Below are positions 44,011 through 56,729 of a stretch of DNA of 64,000 nucleotides, piece by piece. The stretch is from Amaurobius ferox (taxonomy: Eukaryota; Arthropoda; Arachnida; Araneae; Amaurobiidae): the NCBI GenBank assembly GCA_951213105.1, contig OX578138.1, positions 68,913,537-68,977,536 of the forward strand, in the 5' to 3' direction. Each line of letters starts with the position of its first letter. Position 1 is the first letter of the stretch. The translations under genes and the position numbers were made by a program. The notes below the pieces were generated by a model that saw nothing but the letters and a program-made list of their open reading frames with translations, ran no database searches and was not told the DNA's origin.

Positions 44011-44822
44011 TTTGATGTGGGCAGCACATAACTTTTTCTGCAGGTTTATATTCACATTCTCTTTACTTCTTCAATAATTCATTATATTCTGTTTAATTGC
44101 ACAAAATAACGCCCATAATTATTTAAAATGACACTGAATTGGCAATTTTAAATCAAGTTTCGTTCTCATTTGGTAACTGGACTTATTTTCAAAGGTGGCG
44201 TAGTGAAAATGGGAAAAAACTAAAATATCTCAAGAACAGCTAGACCTGGAATAATGGGGTTGGTCTTATTCATTTCATCGTCAAATATTACATATAAAAC
44301 AAGCATTTAAGTCATATATTTGAGCATACGTAGTTTTTTATTTCAGATTTTGACAATTTTTGCGGACCATTTTGCAAAAAATGCAGGTTATTTTTTTCCG
44401 AATCGTACCAAAATCTAATCAGCACCTGGGTATCCCACAATTGACTTATCTACTAAATTTTGAGAAATTTGGTCAATTAGATTTTAGTTAGAATTAATAC
44501 ATAAAATTTTTACGGGCATTTAAAAAAAAGGTGTGTTCTTTTTTTCCGATTCCTACCAAAATCTAATGAGTACCAGTATGATCCATAAGTGACTTACCAA
44601 CCAAATTTTACAAAATTTGATCAATTAATTTTTCGGTTAGAGTGAATACATACATTGCACAGACAGACAGACACACACACAGACACAGACGTCAAGCCAA
44701 AAAAAGGTTTTTCGTGTTCTAGATGTCTCAAAACGTGTAGATCACTCAAAAACTGAATTTGCGATTTTTGGTATAATTCCAATACTTTCCCTGTACATTA
44801 CAATGTATTGCAGGCAAAATAA
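44011..44822 (+). mobile_element. Element D, copy 5 (head-to-tail with copy 4)
   Basis: It starts TTTGATGTGGGCAGCACAT and ends ACTTTCCCTGTACATTACA ... TGCAGGCAAAATAA, where the last arm has decayed (GGGAAAGT to GGCAAAAT). It has two internal subrepeats, as in copy 2. It is uninterrupted and shows the empty sites for the insertions in copies 1 and 4. Confidence 0.75.
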
Positions 44823-45737
44823 AAAAGATGAAATGGGTTCAAGGAGCGCTAAAATGTATTTATCCGCCAGAATCAAAGTCGAAAATTTTCAGGAAAACAA
44901 TACTTTCCCTACACAATAGTATGAGAAATTAATTTAAATTCATACGCTATAATACAAAGAAATTAATATATAAATGAGCTAATCTTATTTCCTTATTTGT
45001 CGTCTCTAAAATTACTTCTTTAAGTTTCAATATCTTATTTGGTGAAGCAGGTGAAATTCCTGTCCTCACAAGTATATCACCTATGCCTATAGGGCAAGTG
45101 AAATTTTCAATTGGTCCTGGTTATTCTGGACCGTCCATGGAGAAATTAATTAGGGATTAATCTCTCCCCATGCTCTTTGTATGCACAGCAGTGTTGGCTA
45201 AGAGTTTGCTCGTTTCTGATAGGTTACAGAAGGTTTAAAACTGAAATTTTGGTATATATATAAAGAAATCTTCACTACAAGGAAGATACTAGTGTTCCTA
45301 ATACTTGAATGAACCCTATGGCTAGAATCATGGCAGATTTCATGGATAGACATTATAAATAGTTCTACACTTAACCATTTTTGGATATTAGCCATTTTTG
45401 AATGCTAAACTTTCGTTCCCACATATGTCTAAATCTAGCTATTAAATGGCTAAAGTGGCATCCCTGGAGTTGAATTATATCCTCTAAGACGGCATTGTAT
45501 ACAGACAAGGTTTACAATGTCGTGTGAGGTTTAATATGTCAATAAGTTTTACAATGCGGAATTGCTACACCACTCATGACTAATGGATTTACGGATATTG
45601 CTGCTCTTCAGAACAAGGTAGACGATGAGTTGTTGACCAGTGAGTTAAAATCTCCTTAAAGCACGCATTTCAAAATTTATCTGTTAGAAGTATTTACTTA
45701 GACGTATTTGCAAATTCAGCAACAATATACGGCATTA
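44823..45737. other. Unassigned stretch
   Basis: No gene was found. CAATACTTTCCCTACACA at 44899-44916 looks like a stray D-type terminus just downstream of copy 5. ATTTTGGTATATATAT and similar AT-rich sequence fill the rest. Confidence 0.4.
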
Positions 45738-46777
45738 TTACTTTCCTTATATACATAATGTATAAGGAAAGTACTGTGACGGGGTCTAAAATTCGAATTC
45801 GAGTTTCCGACGGAGAGCACGTTTCAATCATCCCTGATCACGAATCGGGCATTTTAGAGGTGATGTCTGTGTGTGTGTGTGTGTGTGTGAAAGTGTGTGT
45901 GTATGTGTGTGTGTGTGTGTGTCCGTGAGTGTGTGAAAGTATGTGTGCATATATGTGTGCATGTGTGTGTGTGCGTGAAAGTATGTGTGCATATATGTCT
46001 GTGCGTGTGTGTGTGTGTGTCAGTGAGTCTGTGGAGACGATATCTCACGAACGAATGGAGCGATTCGAATGAAATTTGGTAGAAAAATCACAATCGGTGA
46101 ATACTGGACGCCTATTGTTTTTAAATACAATCGAATGTTCAGAACCCCCTAAATTTTCGAATGAAATTTTGAAAAATCATAAAAATAATCAAAACTTTTA
46201 ATAAAGTTATTCAAATAGACATTTCATACGTAATGTTTCCTTAGAAAACGATTGACACAAATTGTAGGATGCTAGCATTAACCGTTCTCGATATATTGAA
46301 CATTTTTCAAATAAATTTATAAAAAATCAAGTAAAATAAAAAAATATTAACTCTTAAGAAGCATGTTCACTTTTCATATGTAACATGATGCGGTAAATTT
46401 GGTGACATCATTCTCGTGTATCTAACTCGTTCCATTCACGAGAAAAGATACTTTGAGTAATACTTTTGTATTTGAACGCTAATAGTCATTTATCTGTGGT
46501 AAGAATAACTTATTTCTTTGTCCATAACATTGGGCGAGATTTTGGCGACGAATTTGACTGAATGTCGTCAACTTGGCGACTTTTTTAAATGTTGCCAAAT
46601 TAACGAAAATCTCACCAAATGGATAGAAATGACTCTACATTAATGAAAATGACGACTAATTGAAGAAAATTCAATATCTTGAAAAGGATATAAGTATCAA
46701 GAATAACAATTTTTTAACTGTAAAAGTAGTAAATTCATTGCATTATGTAAGGAAAAGCATGTGCTGCCCACATCAGA
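45738..46777 (-). mobile_element. Element C, copy 3 (reverse orientation)
   Basis: The 3' terminal hairpin lies at the left (TTACTTTCCTTATATACATA ... TATAAGGAAAGT), and the 5' start at the right (CATGTGCTGCCCACATCAGA, reverse of TCTGATGTGGGCAGCACATG). The whole internal order is inverted: GT microsatellite, CGAGAACGGTT-type motif at 46279-46290, GGCGA-rich region at 46535-46625. Confidence 0.85.
45865..46022 (-). repeat. GT microsatellite of element C
   Basis: Interrupted (GT)n, ~155 bp, with GTGAAAGTRTGTGTGCATAT inserted several times, giving a second, longer period. Confidence 0.9.
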
Positions 46778-48652
46778 TTTTTTTTATTGTGAAAGGACGT
46801 CTACCCAATAACAGACTATAATCTTGCTAGTATATAATTTTCAGTTATATATTAAAAATCGCTTCACTGTAATTGTGAGCTTTCAAAATTTTATCAACTA
46901 GGTGAGGAGTTAAAATGATGCACTTAATCGTTCCAAATTGTTCGCATACACCGCTTATATGCATGGAATACTGTGGAACAAAAACAAACCTTCAAATGAT
47001 TAATGTTAAACATACCCGTTTTATTGCATAGCAATCCAAGGTTAATTATATACAAGTTGAGACACCAGTCTCATGAATTTCAGTTTTTGTGTTGGAAGAC
47101 ATGTAAAGATAAGCCATAAATCGCCAAACTTGCCAACCTCAGATTTTTCCCTGTGTAGTTCAGAATATATATACATAATAAATAGCAGTAACGTATTATG
47201 TATATAGTGACAAATGACTGCTATTTATTACATTAAATTGTTACAATTATTTCATGTATTATTTTTATATAATCAATAGGAGTGTTAATAATATTAATCT
47301 GTCTACCCACTTAATCGCAGACAATAAAATGGAACAAAGTGTATGCAATAAGGCGGCGCCAACCGTACTAGAAAATTGAAAAATACTTGCGTTTTAGAGT
47401 TATGTGCAAGATGGTCATCTCATTTCTGGTGATGAAAAGTGGCAATGTTCGCTTAATCATAGTCCACATGCTTTTTAAATGATGACCATTTGAGTAATAT
47501 ACGATTCGGGTAGTCTCGTGCACATAAACCATCACTGCGGAAATAAACTAATAAATTCTCGCAATTTTTAGAAAATCTCTCGAAAATTTTTAGTTTCTAA
47601 ATTTGCCCGAACACATCACAAATTAATTCAAAAAGTTAAGTTACTGCATCACTTAAAAGAATATCAAAAATATATTAAAAATTGAAAATTATATATTTGT
47701 AGGAAATAGAAATTAATATATATGTTATAGCAAATCCCTGCTGGATGAACAATCATCGATTTCATTTTTCTTCTGCTTCTATTATTTATAAATGTTCGCT
47801 AACTTTTCACCTGAATTCTTCAAGGCTTTTACATCAATAAAAATTTCAACAATCTGGTAAATGATTTGGCGTATGATATCATAATCACTGCATTTTTGCT
47901 TGCCATGTTTAGCTATATCTCATTTTCTAATTCATATCTCTATTCTAAATTCACTCTATTCGTTCTTTTTCTCACTAGACGGCACTACCTAGTATATTTT
48001 AGCAGCCACTAACGCATAATATGTTCAACAATAATAAAACCCTTTCTTAGTATTTTAGGCATGCAAAATACTTCTTTTGCAAAGAAAAATTTAAACAATA
48101 GAAATATGCGATTCAGCAACGGCATACTAAACATCAATTCGTAAAGTAACAAACGCGATTGCGTGACTGCATATATCAAAACAATATTTCTCTGTGTCAG
48201 TCGCTTTCATCTTTTATTTTTGAATCCAATTTTCTAAGATTTATTCCTTTCACAAAACTACAATGAAATCATTATTATGCGTGAAATACACTAGATGCTA
48301 TATTACTGTCAACTCCATCCCTATAGAAAATTCATACCTTGCGTTTGCTTTTTGTAAAAACTAACACTGACAATGCACATTTTAGTATTTCAATATTTAC
48401 TAGCAAAGCACTTGTCGGGTTTTTTCTTTAATTTCATCATTCATTTTAATAAAGTACGCAAGCAGTTCCCTCTTTCCTCATGATCAGAGTTTGACAGGGC
48501 GTATGCACTTAAAATATTAAACTATTTAATAATTAACCTTTGAAGTACCAAGGATGTATCATTTGAGGCTATGGACATATTGTATTTTCCCGTAAGCAAG
48601 AAATTTGCTTTAAAATAATTTTAATTGATGTAGAGTTCATAATTAGAAAACA
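46778..48652. other. Unassigned AT-rich stretch
   Basis: No gene could be supported. Near 47425-47455 a frame reads SGDEKWQCSLNH, reminiscent of the mariner GDEKW motif, but nothing else of a transposase could be found around it. Confidence 0.4.
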
Positions 48653-49612
48653 TTTTTAACACTTTCGAACATTGTTGTAAAGTGTTTATGATTTCGTTCA
48701 TTCTGTCTGTCTATCCGTCCGCACGATAACTGCCCTAAAAATGTCTTTATCAAGATGAAATTTTAGTATGTCGTTGAGAAAATATGTGGGACATATAGTA
48801 ATGTAAAAGAATAATATCACCCAATTGGTTTCGGATTTAAGCCAGATCGAAAACTGAAATACACTGAACCCTATGGGAACTAATTTTTCAAACAGTTTTA
48901 ATCGGAGTTTACATTAACATATTGCTTGGAAAATATTAGGACATATACAAATCATCTCCTAAAATGTGTAAAAAAGAATTTCATCAAAATATAGTTTTTG
49001 AATAAACATTAAAATAACAATTACACCCACATTATATGAAGAGATCAAGTAATTCATTGAAAAATAAAATATGGCAGCCAATTCTTTTTCGCTTAGTGAA
49101 ATTTGTGACTTTTAAGGAACGCTTATAATTATATTTAGTGCTGCATTAGTCCTAAAATCGCTTTATTATTGCATATTATCTATGTATCTGATTTCTGTGC
49201 CTACGCAATTACAATATTTTTTATTTTAAATGATCACTAAGCTCTGATTATTTTTCCAACAAGACCTAATTTTAAAGTATGCAGGATGTAAAAAAATCAA
49301 GAAATTCTAAGATGAATTGAACAAGAAATGCTGAATTTTTTTAATGCAAAACTATTTAGCTCTGGAGTCTGGAATATAAGTGACATGAATGAAATATTCA
49401 TTGATTTTACGTAGAGAAGCAGACGATTTTATAGAATTTCTTTTTTTGATGGAGTTTTAAGTTTCAATGTAAAATAAATTATTGTAGTACTGTGATAATT
49501 TAAAAAATATCACCGCTGAATATATCGTATTTTATAGATGTTTAAATAAAATTACATTTCAGTTGGAAAGCGTTTTATATTCAATATTTTATGCATGATC
49601 AATCTTTCTTAT
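48653..49612 (+). repeat. Dispersed repeat A, near-complete copy
   Basis: It starts ATTTTTAACACTTTCGAACA and ends TTTTATGCATGATCAATCTT. All blocks are in the order of 1464-2560. Confidence 0.7.
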
Positions 49613-50123
49613 TTATTTATGTTCTAGAAATATTTTTTGTTAATACCTCCAGACATTGTTAAAATTTCGTCTTACTTTTTTTTTCAAATAACTTGATTGA
49701 AAAATACATTAAGACGATTTAATCAAATTTCGAACACTTTCATCACATTTAGAATATATATACTATATATGATCGAATAACTGTAATTGCAGCGTCCCCA
49801 AGATGATAATTTTAAAATTTATGATAAAGAACTCGACAATAAAACGAGATAGACGAATAAAATTCATTCTAAAGTTGCAAGTCATTATCTAATGAATGAG
49901 TAGGAATGAACATCGGGAACGGACGAAATGCGCGTATGCAAGGTAATAAATATATGTTATAAGTTGTATCATCAGATCCTGTAACACGGTGATACGTGAT
50001 ATGCTTGTCAAAGTACGCCTGTAATATTCTCTCTAGAATTCAAATGTGCATCATTGTTAACAGTGAGCATTTGAAACAAGTAGTACATTAGATTCTTATG
50101 CACGAAAGTGATTATTATACTTC
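49613..50123. other. Unassigned stretch
   Basis: No supported feature. Confidence 0.4.
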
Positions 50124-50404
50124 TTACTTTCCCTACAATATATAAAGTATAGGGAAAGTATTGGAATCATGCCGAAAATCGCAACTCGAGTTTTCGACAG
50201 ATCTACACATTTCGAGACCTATAGAATAGTAAACAACTATTTTTAGCGTGACGTCTGTGTGCTTATCTGTCTGTGCGTGTGTGTGTCTGTCTGTATGTCT
50301 GTCTGTCTGTGTGTCTGAGTGTCTGTGTGTCTGTGCAATGTATGCATCCACTCTAACTCAAAAACTAATGGACCATAAAATTTGGTAGATAAGTCACTTG
50401 GATA
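50124..50404 (-). mobile_element. Element D, copy 7, 3' end only (reverse orientation)
   Basis: The terminal hairpin (TTACTTTCCCTACAATATAT ... TATAGGGAAAGTATT), CGAAAATCGCAACTCGAG, a CTGTCTGTGTG tract and CACTCTAACTCAAAAACTAA are in reverse order. D sequence stops at AAGTCACTTGG, exactly where the 117-bp satellite begins. Confidence 0.75.
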
Positions 50405-50405
50405 A

Positions 50406-51762
50406 GACCCGCAATCCAGATATCTGTATAATAATTACGTTACGTGTTTTTACAAATGACGTGTTTTTACAAATGACAGAAATGAACGGAAGAAAACATG
50501 AAATATATATGTTTAATATTGTCCCCGATTAGAGACCCGCAATCCAGATATCTGTATAATAATTACTTAAAGTGTTTTTGTTTTTACAAATGACAGAAAT
50601 GAACGGAAGAAAACATGAAATATATATGTTTAAGATTGTCCCCGACTAAAGACCCGCAATCCAGATATCTTTATAATAATTACTTAACGTGTTTTTGTTT
50701 TTACAAATGATAGAAATGGACGGAAGAAAACATGAAATATATATGTTTAAGATTGTCCCCGACTAGAGACCCGCAATCCAGATATCTGTATAATAATTAC
50801 TTAACGTGTTTTTGTTTTTACAAATGACAGAAATTAACGGAAGAAAACATGAAATATATATGTTTAAGATTATCCCCGACTAGAGACCCGCAATCCAGAT
50901 ATCTGTATAGTAATTACTTAACGTGTATTTGTTTTTACAAATGACAGAAATGAACGGAAGAAAACATGGAATATATATGTTTGAGATTGTCCCCGACTAA
51001 AGACCCGCAATCCAGATATCTGTGTAATAATTACTTAACGTGTTTTTGTTTTTACAAATGACAGAAATGAACGGAAGAGAACATGAAATATATATGTTTA
51101 AGATTGTCCCCGAATAGAGACCTGCAATCCAGATATCTGTATAATAATTACTTAACGTGTTTTTGGTTCTACAAATGACAGAAATGAACGGATGAAAACA
51201 TGAAATATATATGTTTAAGATTGTCCCCGACTAGAGACCCGCAATCCAGACATCTGTAAAATAATTACTTAACGTGTTTTTGTTTTAACAAATGACAGAA
51301 ATGAACGGAAGAAAACATGAAATATATATGTTTAAGATTGTCCTCGACTAGAGACCCGCAATCCAGGTATCTGTATAATAATTACTTAACGTGTTTTTGT
51401 TTTTACAAATGACAGAAATGAACGGAAGAAAACATGAAATATATATGTTTAAGATTGTCCCCGACTAGAGACCCGCAATCCAGATATCTGCATAATAATT
51501 ACTTAACGTGTTTTTGTTTTTACAAATGACAGAAATGAACGGAAGAAAACATGAAATATATATGTTTAAGATTGTCCTCGACTAGAGACCCGCAATTCAG
51601 ATATCTCTATAATAATTACTTAACGTGTTTTTGTTTTTACAAATGACAGAAATGAACGGAAGAAAATATGAAATATATATATTTAAGATTGTCCCCGACT
51701 AGAGACCCGCAATCCAGATATCTTGTATAATAATTACTTAACGTGTTTTTGTTTTTACAAAC
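50406..51762 (+). repeat. 117-bp satellite array, 11 monomers plus a partial
   Basis: Monomers start with GACCCGCAATCCAGATATCT at 50406, 50534, 50651, 50768, 50885, 51002, 51119, 51236, 51353, 51470, 51587 and 51704. The spacing is 117 bp throughout except the first (128 bp), which has a doubled GTGTTTTTACAAATGAC. Identity is high (a few substitutions each), indicating recent amplification. The last monomer breaks off after TTTTTACAAA. No open frame runs through it. Confidence 0.97.
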
Positions 51763-52205
51763 CAGACACTACAGAATGCCAAAGGTGACGCAGAGGGCTG
51801 TATGTTTTCTCTCATATAGCATCAACCATGAGACAAAAACTAGCGAAACTGGATTTCCTATCGCCCCCTAGTGGCGAATAAAATGGGGTTTTTTTAGAAA
51901 AGTTTTTCCAAACCCTCCAGAAGCCTCTCCAGTGACACTAGAAGGCTGAACTAAGATGGGTATAAAACCATTTTTTGGCCGTATTAAAACGGCATTATTT
52001 CTTTGCTAACATATATGTTCTAGACTAAATTAGAGCTCCTGTAACACAGATTACCTATGGCCGCCATATTATATCACCCAGTGAGAAACGCCAGCGCCAC
52101 TTTTCTTACTGACACAAGTGGAACGCATACATGTTTTGGCTCACTTATTACCGGCTGTGGCGATATTACAATATTCGTGCATTCATCTCTTGTGCAATAT
52201 GTTCG
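51763..52205. other. Satellite flank with CTCF-like word
   Basis: TATCGCCCCCTAGTGGCGAA at 51858-51877 matches, on the minus strand, the core CCACTAGGGGGCG of the vertebrate CTCF motif; whether it has a role here is unknown. The remainder is unassigned. Confidence 0.35.
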
Positions 52206-52548
52206 GAATGTAAACAAGCGATTGCAAGATGAGTTGTATAAGAAATGCTGAATTTTTTTCACGCAAAATTAGTTAGCTTTGGAGTCTGGAATATAAGTGA
52301 TATGAATGAAATATTCATTGATTTTACATATAGAGTCAGACGATTTATATTTAGATGACGTCATTTGAATAAAGTTCATTTTTTTCGATAAAGTTTTAAG
52401 TTCTCAAAGATAATAAATTATTGTAGTACTGCGATAAATTAAAATATGTCAGCGCTGAATGTATCACATTTTAGATATGTTTAAATAAAATTGCATTTCA
52501 GTTGGAAAGTGTTTCATAATCAATGCTTTATGCATGATTGTTCTTGTT
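52206..52548 (+). repeat. Dispersed repeat A, 3' fragment
   Basis: It starts AATGTAAACAAGCGATTGCA and ends CAATGCTTTATGCATGATTG, matching the last third of the family. Confidence 0.7.
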
Positions 52549-55500
52549 AGTTTTTTCTCCAGAAGTGGTCAGAAAAGGTATGGGGTTAAAAATGCTATCC
52601 AGGGCATCCAGGTGTCATCGGTGACCTATAAAATTAAAATTACGCACAGTTCGGCCAAGGACACATAACCTAACTGAGCCAATTTTCGATTAAAGTGACT
52701 GTTGCCGATAATAAACGCCATAAATTATTAAATAAAATAAAACTTATTGAAGAAATTGCAATTTTATTTTTGAAAAGTGATAATTTCCTTATCTTTACCA
52801 GACGTAAATACTAGTAGTTGATTAACAAACTTCAACCAGCGGAATCTACAATCGGACCCGGTTCTGCAAGATTGCTTTCACTGCACTACTCTAACTAACT
52901 AACTAACTAACACACTCTACTAGAGTGCAGAGGTTGGGACTTGGCACTTCGCCTTCTGTCCCGAGGGGAAGGCACTACTCTGGCCATATAAAGAACGACA
53001 TTAAACATTATTCCCTCATTTCAAAACGTGTATTTCAAAATCTATATAATCAAATAGAGATGTATCAAATATAAACTTGTTCTACAAATCTTGACATAAA
53101 CTTATTTTTTATTTCGATGTCATCAACAGAAAAATCCCTTAAAAGAGGCTTTAGAGATAGAAAAGGCAGTGGTAAATAATTTCAGATTATTTTCTGCCTT
53201 GCTGCCTGGGGTGGACTTTCGACACCATGAACTTATTGCGAAAACGTAGTAACAAGTATGGAGTACATTCTGTAAGAAAAGAATTGAAAATAAGAAAACA
53301 TGATAAAAGAAGAATCCCATATGTGATATTGACATATTTTATGATATTTTCTCTTTAAAAATAACAAAATATATATTTTGAAGATATAATTTTTTATTGC
53401 CTGATAATTATTTCCACGTAACAAATTAAAATAATATCAATTAAAATGTTAAATACTAGTGTTCCATTTTAACACAATAGAATATTTGTTTAAACAAAGC
53501 TCAGTAATTTAAAAACATTTATCCATTTAAATTAATGTAAACCGAGAACAATCAAATTAACAGTGTTATGTTTTGTAAACTTCCAAATTTTAATTTCGAA
53601 GTTCAAGCAACAAAGTAAATGGTATTACCAAAGCATGAATGTATCCATGCTCAGGACGCTTTGGGATCTAAGCGAGAACATGGACGTCATTAAGCCTTGG
53701 TATTATAATCTATACCGACAATTTAAAGATGTCCATAAAATTATAATATTTTTATATCTTTAACTTACATTTCTAAATTGTGCTAATATTATTCATACTG
53801 TTAAATTGTCTGGCTTTGAAAATATATCTCTTCAAGTGAAACTTTCTAAATTGCAATAAAATGTAACCAGGTGGGCTGAGCTACCTCTTCAGCCTACTGG
53901 GAGCTGGGAGATAGTCTACTTCCGGTTTTCCATCTTCTTGCTTTAAACCCTCCGGAGAAATGCGCTTTAAGTCTTATTCATGATTATGATATATGGTAAT
54001 AATCAATATGTTATTATAAGGAAGTTATAATAAGTAAAACATTAATATTTTGCGGTTTCATTTATAACTTTTATTTTTAAAAATGACAAATTGCAATTTA
54101 TTCGTATTGCAAAATGTATTTAATACCCTCTCTACAAATCTCCGTCCACAAACTAGTATTACAACGCATTTTTTTTATCGCTTATGGCTTTCTCCTAATG
54201 CTAATTTTCCTAGTTTGCTTGGATTCAAATCCATGTGAATTTGTAGGTCAATAAAATACCTTAATTAATCTATATTGAAACTACTTTGGCGTTATTCGTC
54301 TATTGACCATGGTTTATGGATGATATGAATCTCATCTAGCTGAGAAACAACATTTTAATCATATAAATATTTCTATGGATCTTTAGCGATACTTCAAAAG
54401 TACTATATATGTTCCCTATACACATAGTATCTCAACCTTTAAGGCCATGCAACTTCACAACATCCCTGAAGTTGCAGTCACATATCATCTTAAAGTATAT
54501 TTAACTAAAGTTCCTTTCTTTAAAAGCCGAATATGAATACCTTGGTCACAGAAAGACACGCAGAACATATACTTAACAAAACAATATATATTTTTGCCTT
54601 CTTTTTGCTATAATAATCTTGTCTGGAACAATCGAATAGAAAACCGATGTTGCTTATTGATAAAGAGCTCATGTATTATGCATACTGAATTGGAACGTCA
54701 TATGGAAGACACTTTCCTTGCAGATACTCGTATCCATGGAGAGGTTTTGCACTTATTAGTCAGCAAGATATAACAGTTATAGCAGCAAGAAACTTGGTAT
54801 AGGCCACAAATTTTGCGAATTTGAGAACTGGCAATTTCAGTCCTGTGATCTGGCCGGCATAAAATTCGGTTTAGTTCAGTTTATTACAGTTTAGTTCAGA
54901 CGATACAAAGCTGCAAAGGTAAAGTTCATAAATAGAAAAACCTGCTTATAAGTGGCGTTCCCAAATTTCAGAGAAACTGAAATGGTCAATTTTGGACTGA
55001 AATGGTCAATTTTGTAACAATATAAATTAAACTCAATGGCCAAATCAATATATTTATATTATAATTTTGTAAAAGATGGCAATCCTAATTATGGAATTCG
55101 TGTGGCTGTTGTGTCGCTAAAAACGGCTGATGTTCGAAGCGATGTAAAAGATTGCCATAAAATTGCTTTCTGATGCTTTAAGTTCTGTAAGAAACATTTT
55201 AATAATGTTAAATCTATAGTTTCTGTAGCAGTTTGAAGATATTGTGGCTTATAGCAAATTTCTCTTTGCTATTACAAACATGCGTTATTTCATACTGACG
55301 AGAGCATGATAACCGCGAAATCGGTCAATAGATACTGGTATCCGCAATTTGCCTTCCGAATTTGTGGAACGCCGCTTATTTGCGAGTTTATTGTTTATGA
55401 ATTGTCATCCTTTTCTATAACGATGTGCTGTTTTTAGGACAGTGCATAAAACTTCATCCCAAAACTTTATTTTACAATTCTGGGCATCAATTTATGTCTT

Positions 55501-55707
55501 AATATTGTGGCACGCTTTATTCTACTGTTTAGGCGATTATTTTGTAAATGGATAATTGTATCGCTTCCGACAATAGCGGAATAACTACTCACTTACAGAG
55601 CGATAAACTTTTACATTTGAACTACTTTATTTAAAGACACGAAAGCGGATTTTGTCACAAAATATCATTTGCAGAAATATCATTGAGACCAATTCTTGAC
55701 AAGAACC
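52549..55707. other. Unassigned stretch with a small CTAA microsatellite
   Basis: (CTAA)n at 52892-52911 lies within a GC-richer patch (52840-52990) that ends with CCCGAGGGGAAGGCACTA. No gene could be supported in the 3 kb; open frames at 53123-53335 and 53563-53763 have no recognisable domain. Confidence 0.4.
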
Positions 55708-55710
55708 TAA

Positions 55711-56545
55711 TGGTGTTATTACACAGGGCAATTTTTATTGCCGAACCTCGGCAATTCCACCCGTCAATCATACATTAGGCTCCTCCTCTTTAACATGTCC
55801 CTTCTCTGTAATGTCACCGATTTCATTTCAGAAAGCATTCTTTGGTGTGTTTTTCGTATAATTTGAATCTTTTATATCCTAAAGGTGTCTGTAATTTGTT
55901 AAAAGTTCTATTATTATTTTTCCATCTCCAGACTTTAGAAATTCCTCCCGACAATGATACTTTAGGCTCCGCCTTTCTCAAACGCCCCTCTTTTCTAATG
56001 AGTTCATTCCAAGAAGCATTATTTAGTGGGATTTTTTTCGTATAATTTGGATCTTTTAAATGCCACAGGTGTCTGTAATTTGGTAAAAGCTCTATTATTA
56101 TTTTTACATCTCCAGATTTTAGCAACTCCGTCCGGCAATGATACTGTAAGCCCCGCCTTTCTAACAGGATCTTTTTGTTTAGTGCCGCCGATTTCAGGAA
56201 GCATTCTTTAGTGTGTTTTTTCGTATAATTTGGATATTTTATGTCCCACAGGTGTCTGTAATTTGGTAGAAGTTATATTATTTTTTCCATCTCCACATTC
56301 TAACGTAATGAAGATGCTTCGACGTGCTTGCATTCGACATCGCCATCTTGAATGCAAATGAGGAGAGGAAAGGCAGAGCGTAGCAATTTTATCATCCTCT
56401 GATTGGTTCGCCGCTCAGAAATTGAGCAATTTTTATTACCGAGTACGAACGAATTGCGGCAATTCGGCGGCAAGATTTCTTCCCATTGAAATGTATGGTG
56501 TTGCTAAAAAATTGCTGGAAGGAATTGCTCCGTGTAATAACACCA
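55711..56545. mobile_element. Harbinger-like MITE with three internal repeats
   Basis: The left terminus TGGTGTTATTACACAGGGCA (continuing ATT) and the reverse complement of the right terminus TGGTGTTATTACACGGAGCA (continuing ATT) match at 21 of 23 positions. TAA flanks both ends (55708-55710 and 56546-56548), a 3-bp TAA duplication as in PIF/Harbinger elements. Inside are three tandem units of ~183 bp (around 55840, 56020 and 56200) containing TTCGTATAATTTGGATNTTT, CACAGGTGTCTGTAATTTGG and CATCTCCAGA. No transposase gene. The length of 835 bp is long for a MITE because of these repeats. Confidence 0.8.
55840..56300 (+). repeat. 183-184-bp internal tandem repeat, three units
   Basis: GGTGTCTGTAATTTGK lies at 55884, 56068 and 56251, 184 and 183 bp apart. 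Each unit also has CTCCRGACTTTAG-like and CAATGATACTNTARGC words; the third is shorter at its 3' side. Confidence 0.85.
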
Positions 56546-56729
56546 TAACAATTCAAGGCCGGCAATTTTCTTTGCTTGCAGCAGCCGCACAGTAACAATG
56601 ATTTTTGAAAATTTTAGTTACATTACAGAATCAATCCTAAAATTTAGGAACATTCAAAAAATGTAAACCAGTACTCTAAGTTTTTCTATTATTATGAATA
56701 TTTTGCAAAATAATATAATTCAAGTATTT

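Noticed and set aside
47395..47460. Mariner-like word SGDEKW in one frame
   Set aside because: Only about six residues match and no other transposase motif occurs within 300 bp; likely chance or too decayed to call.
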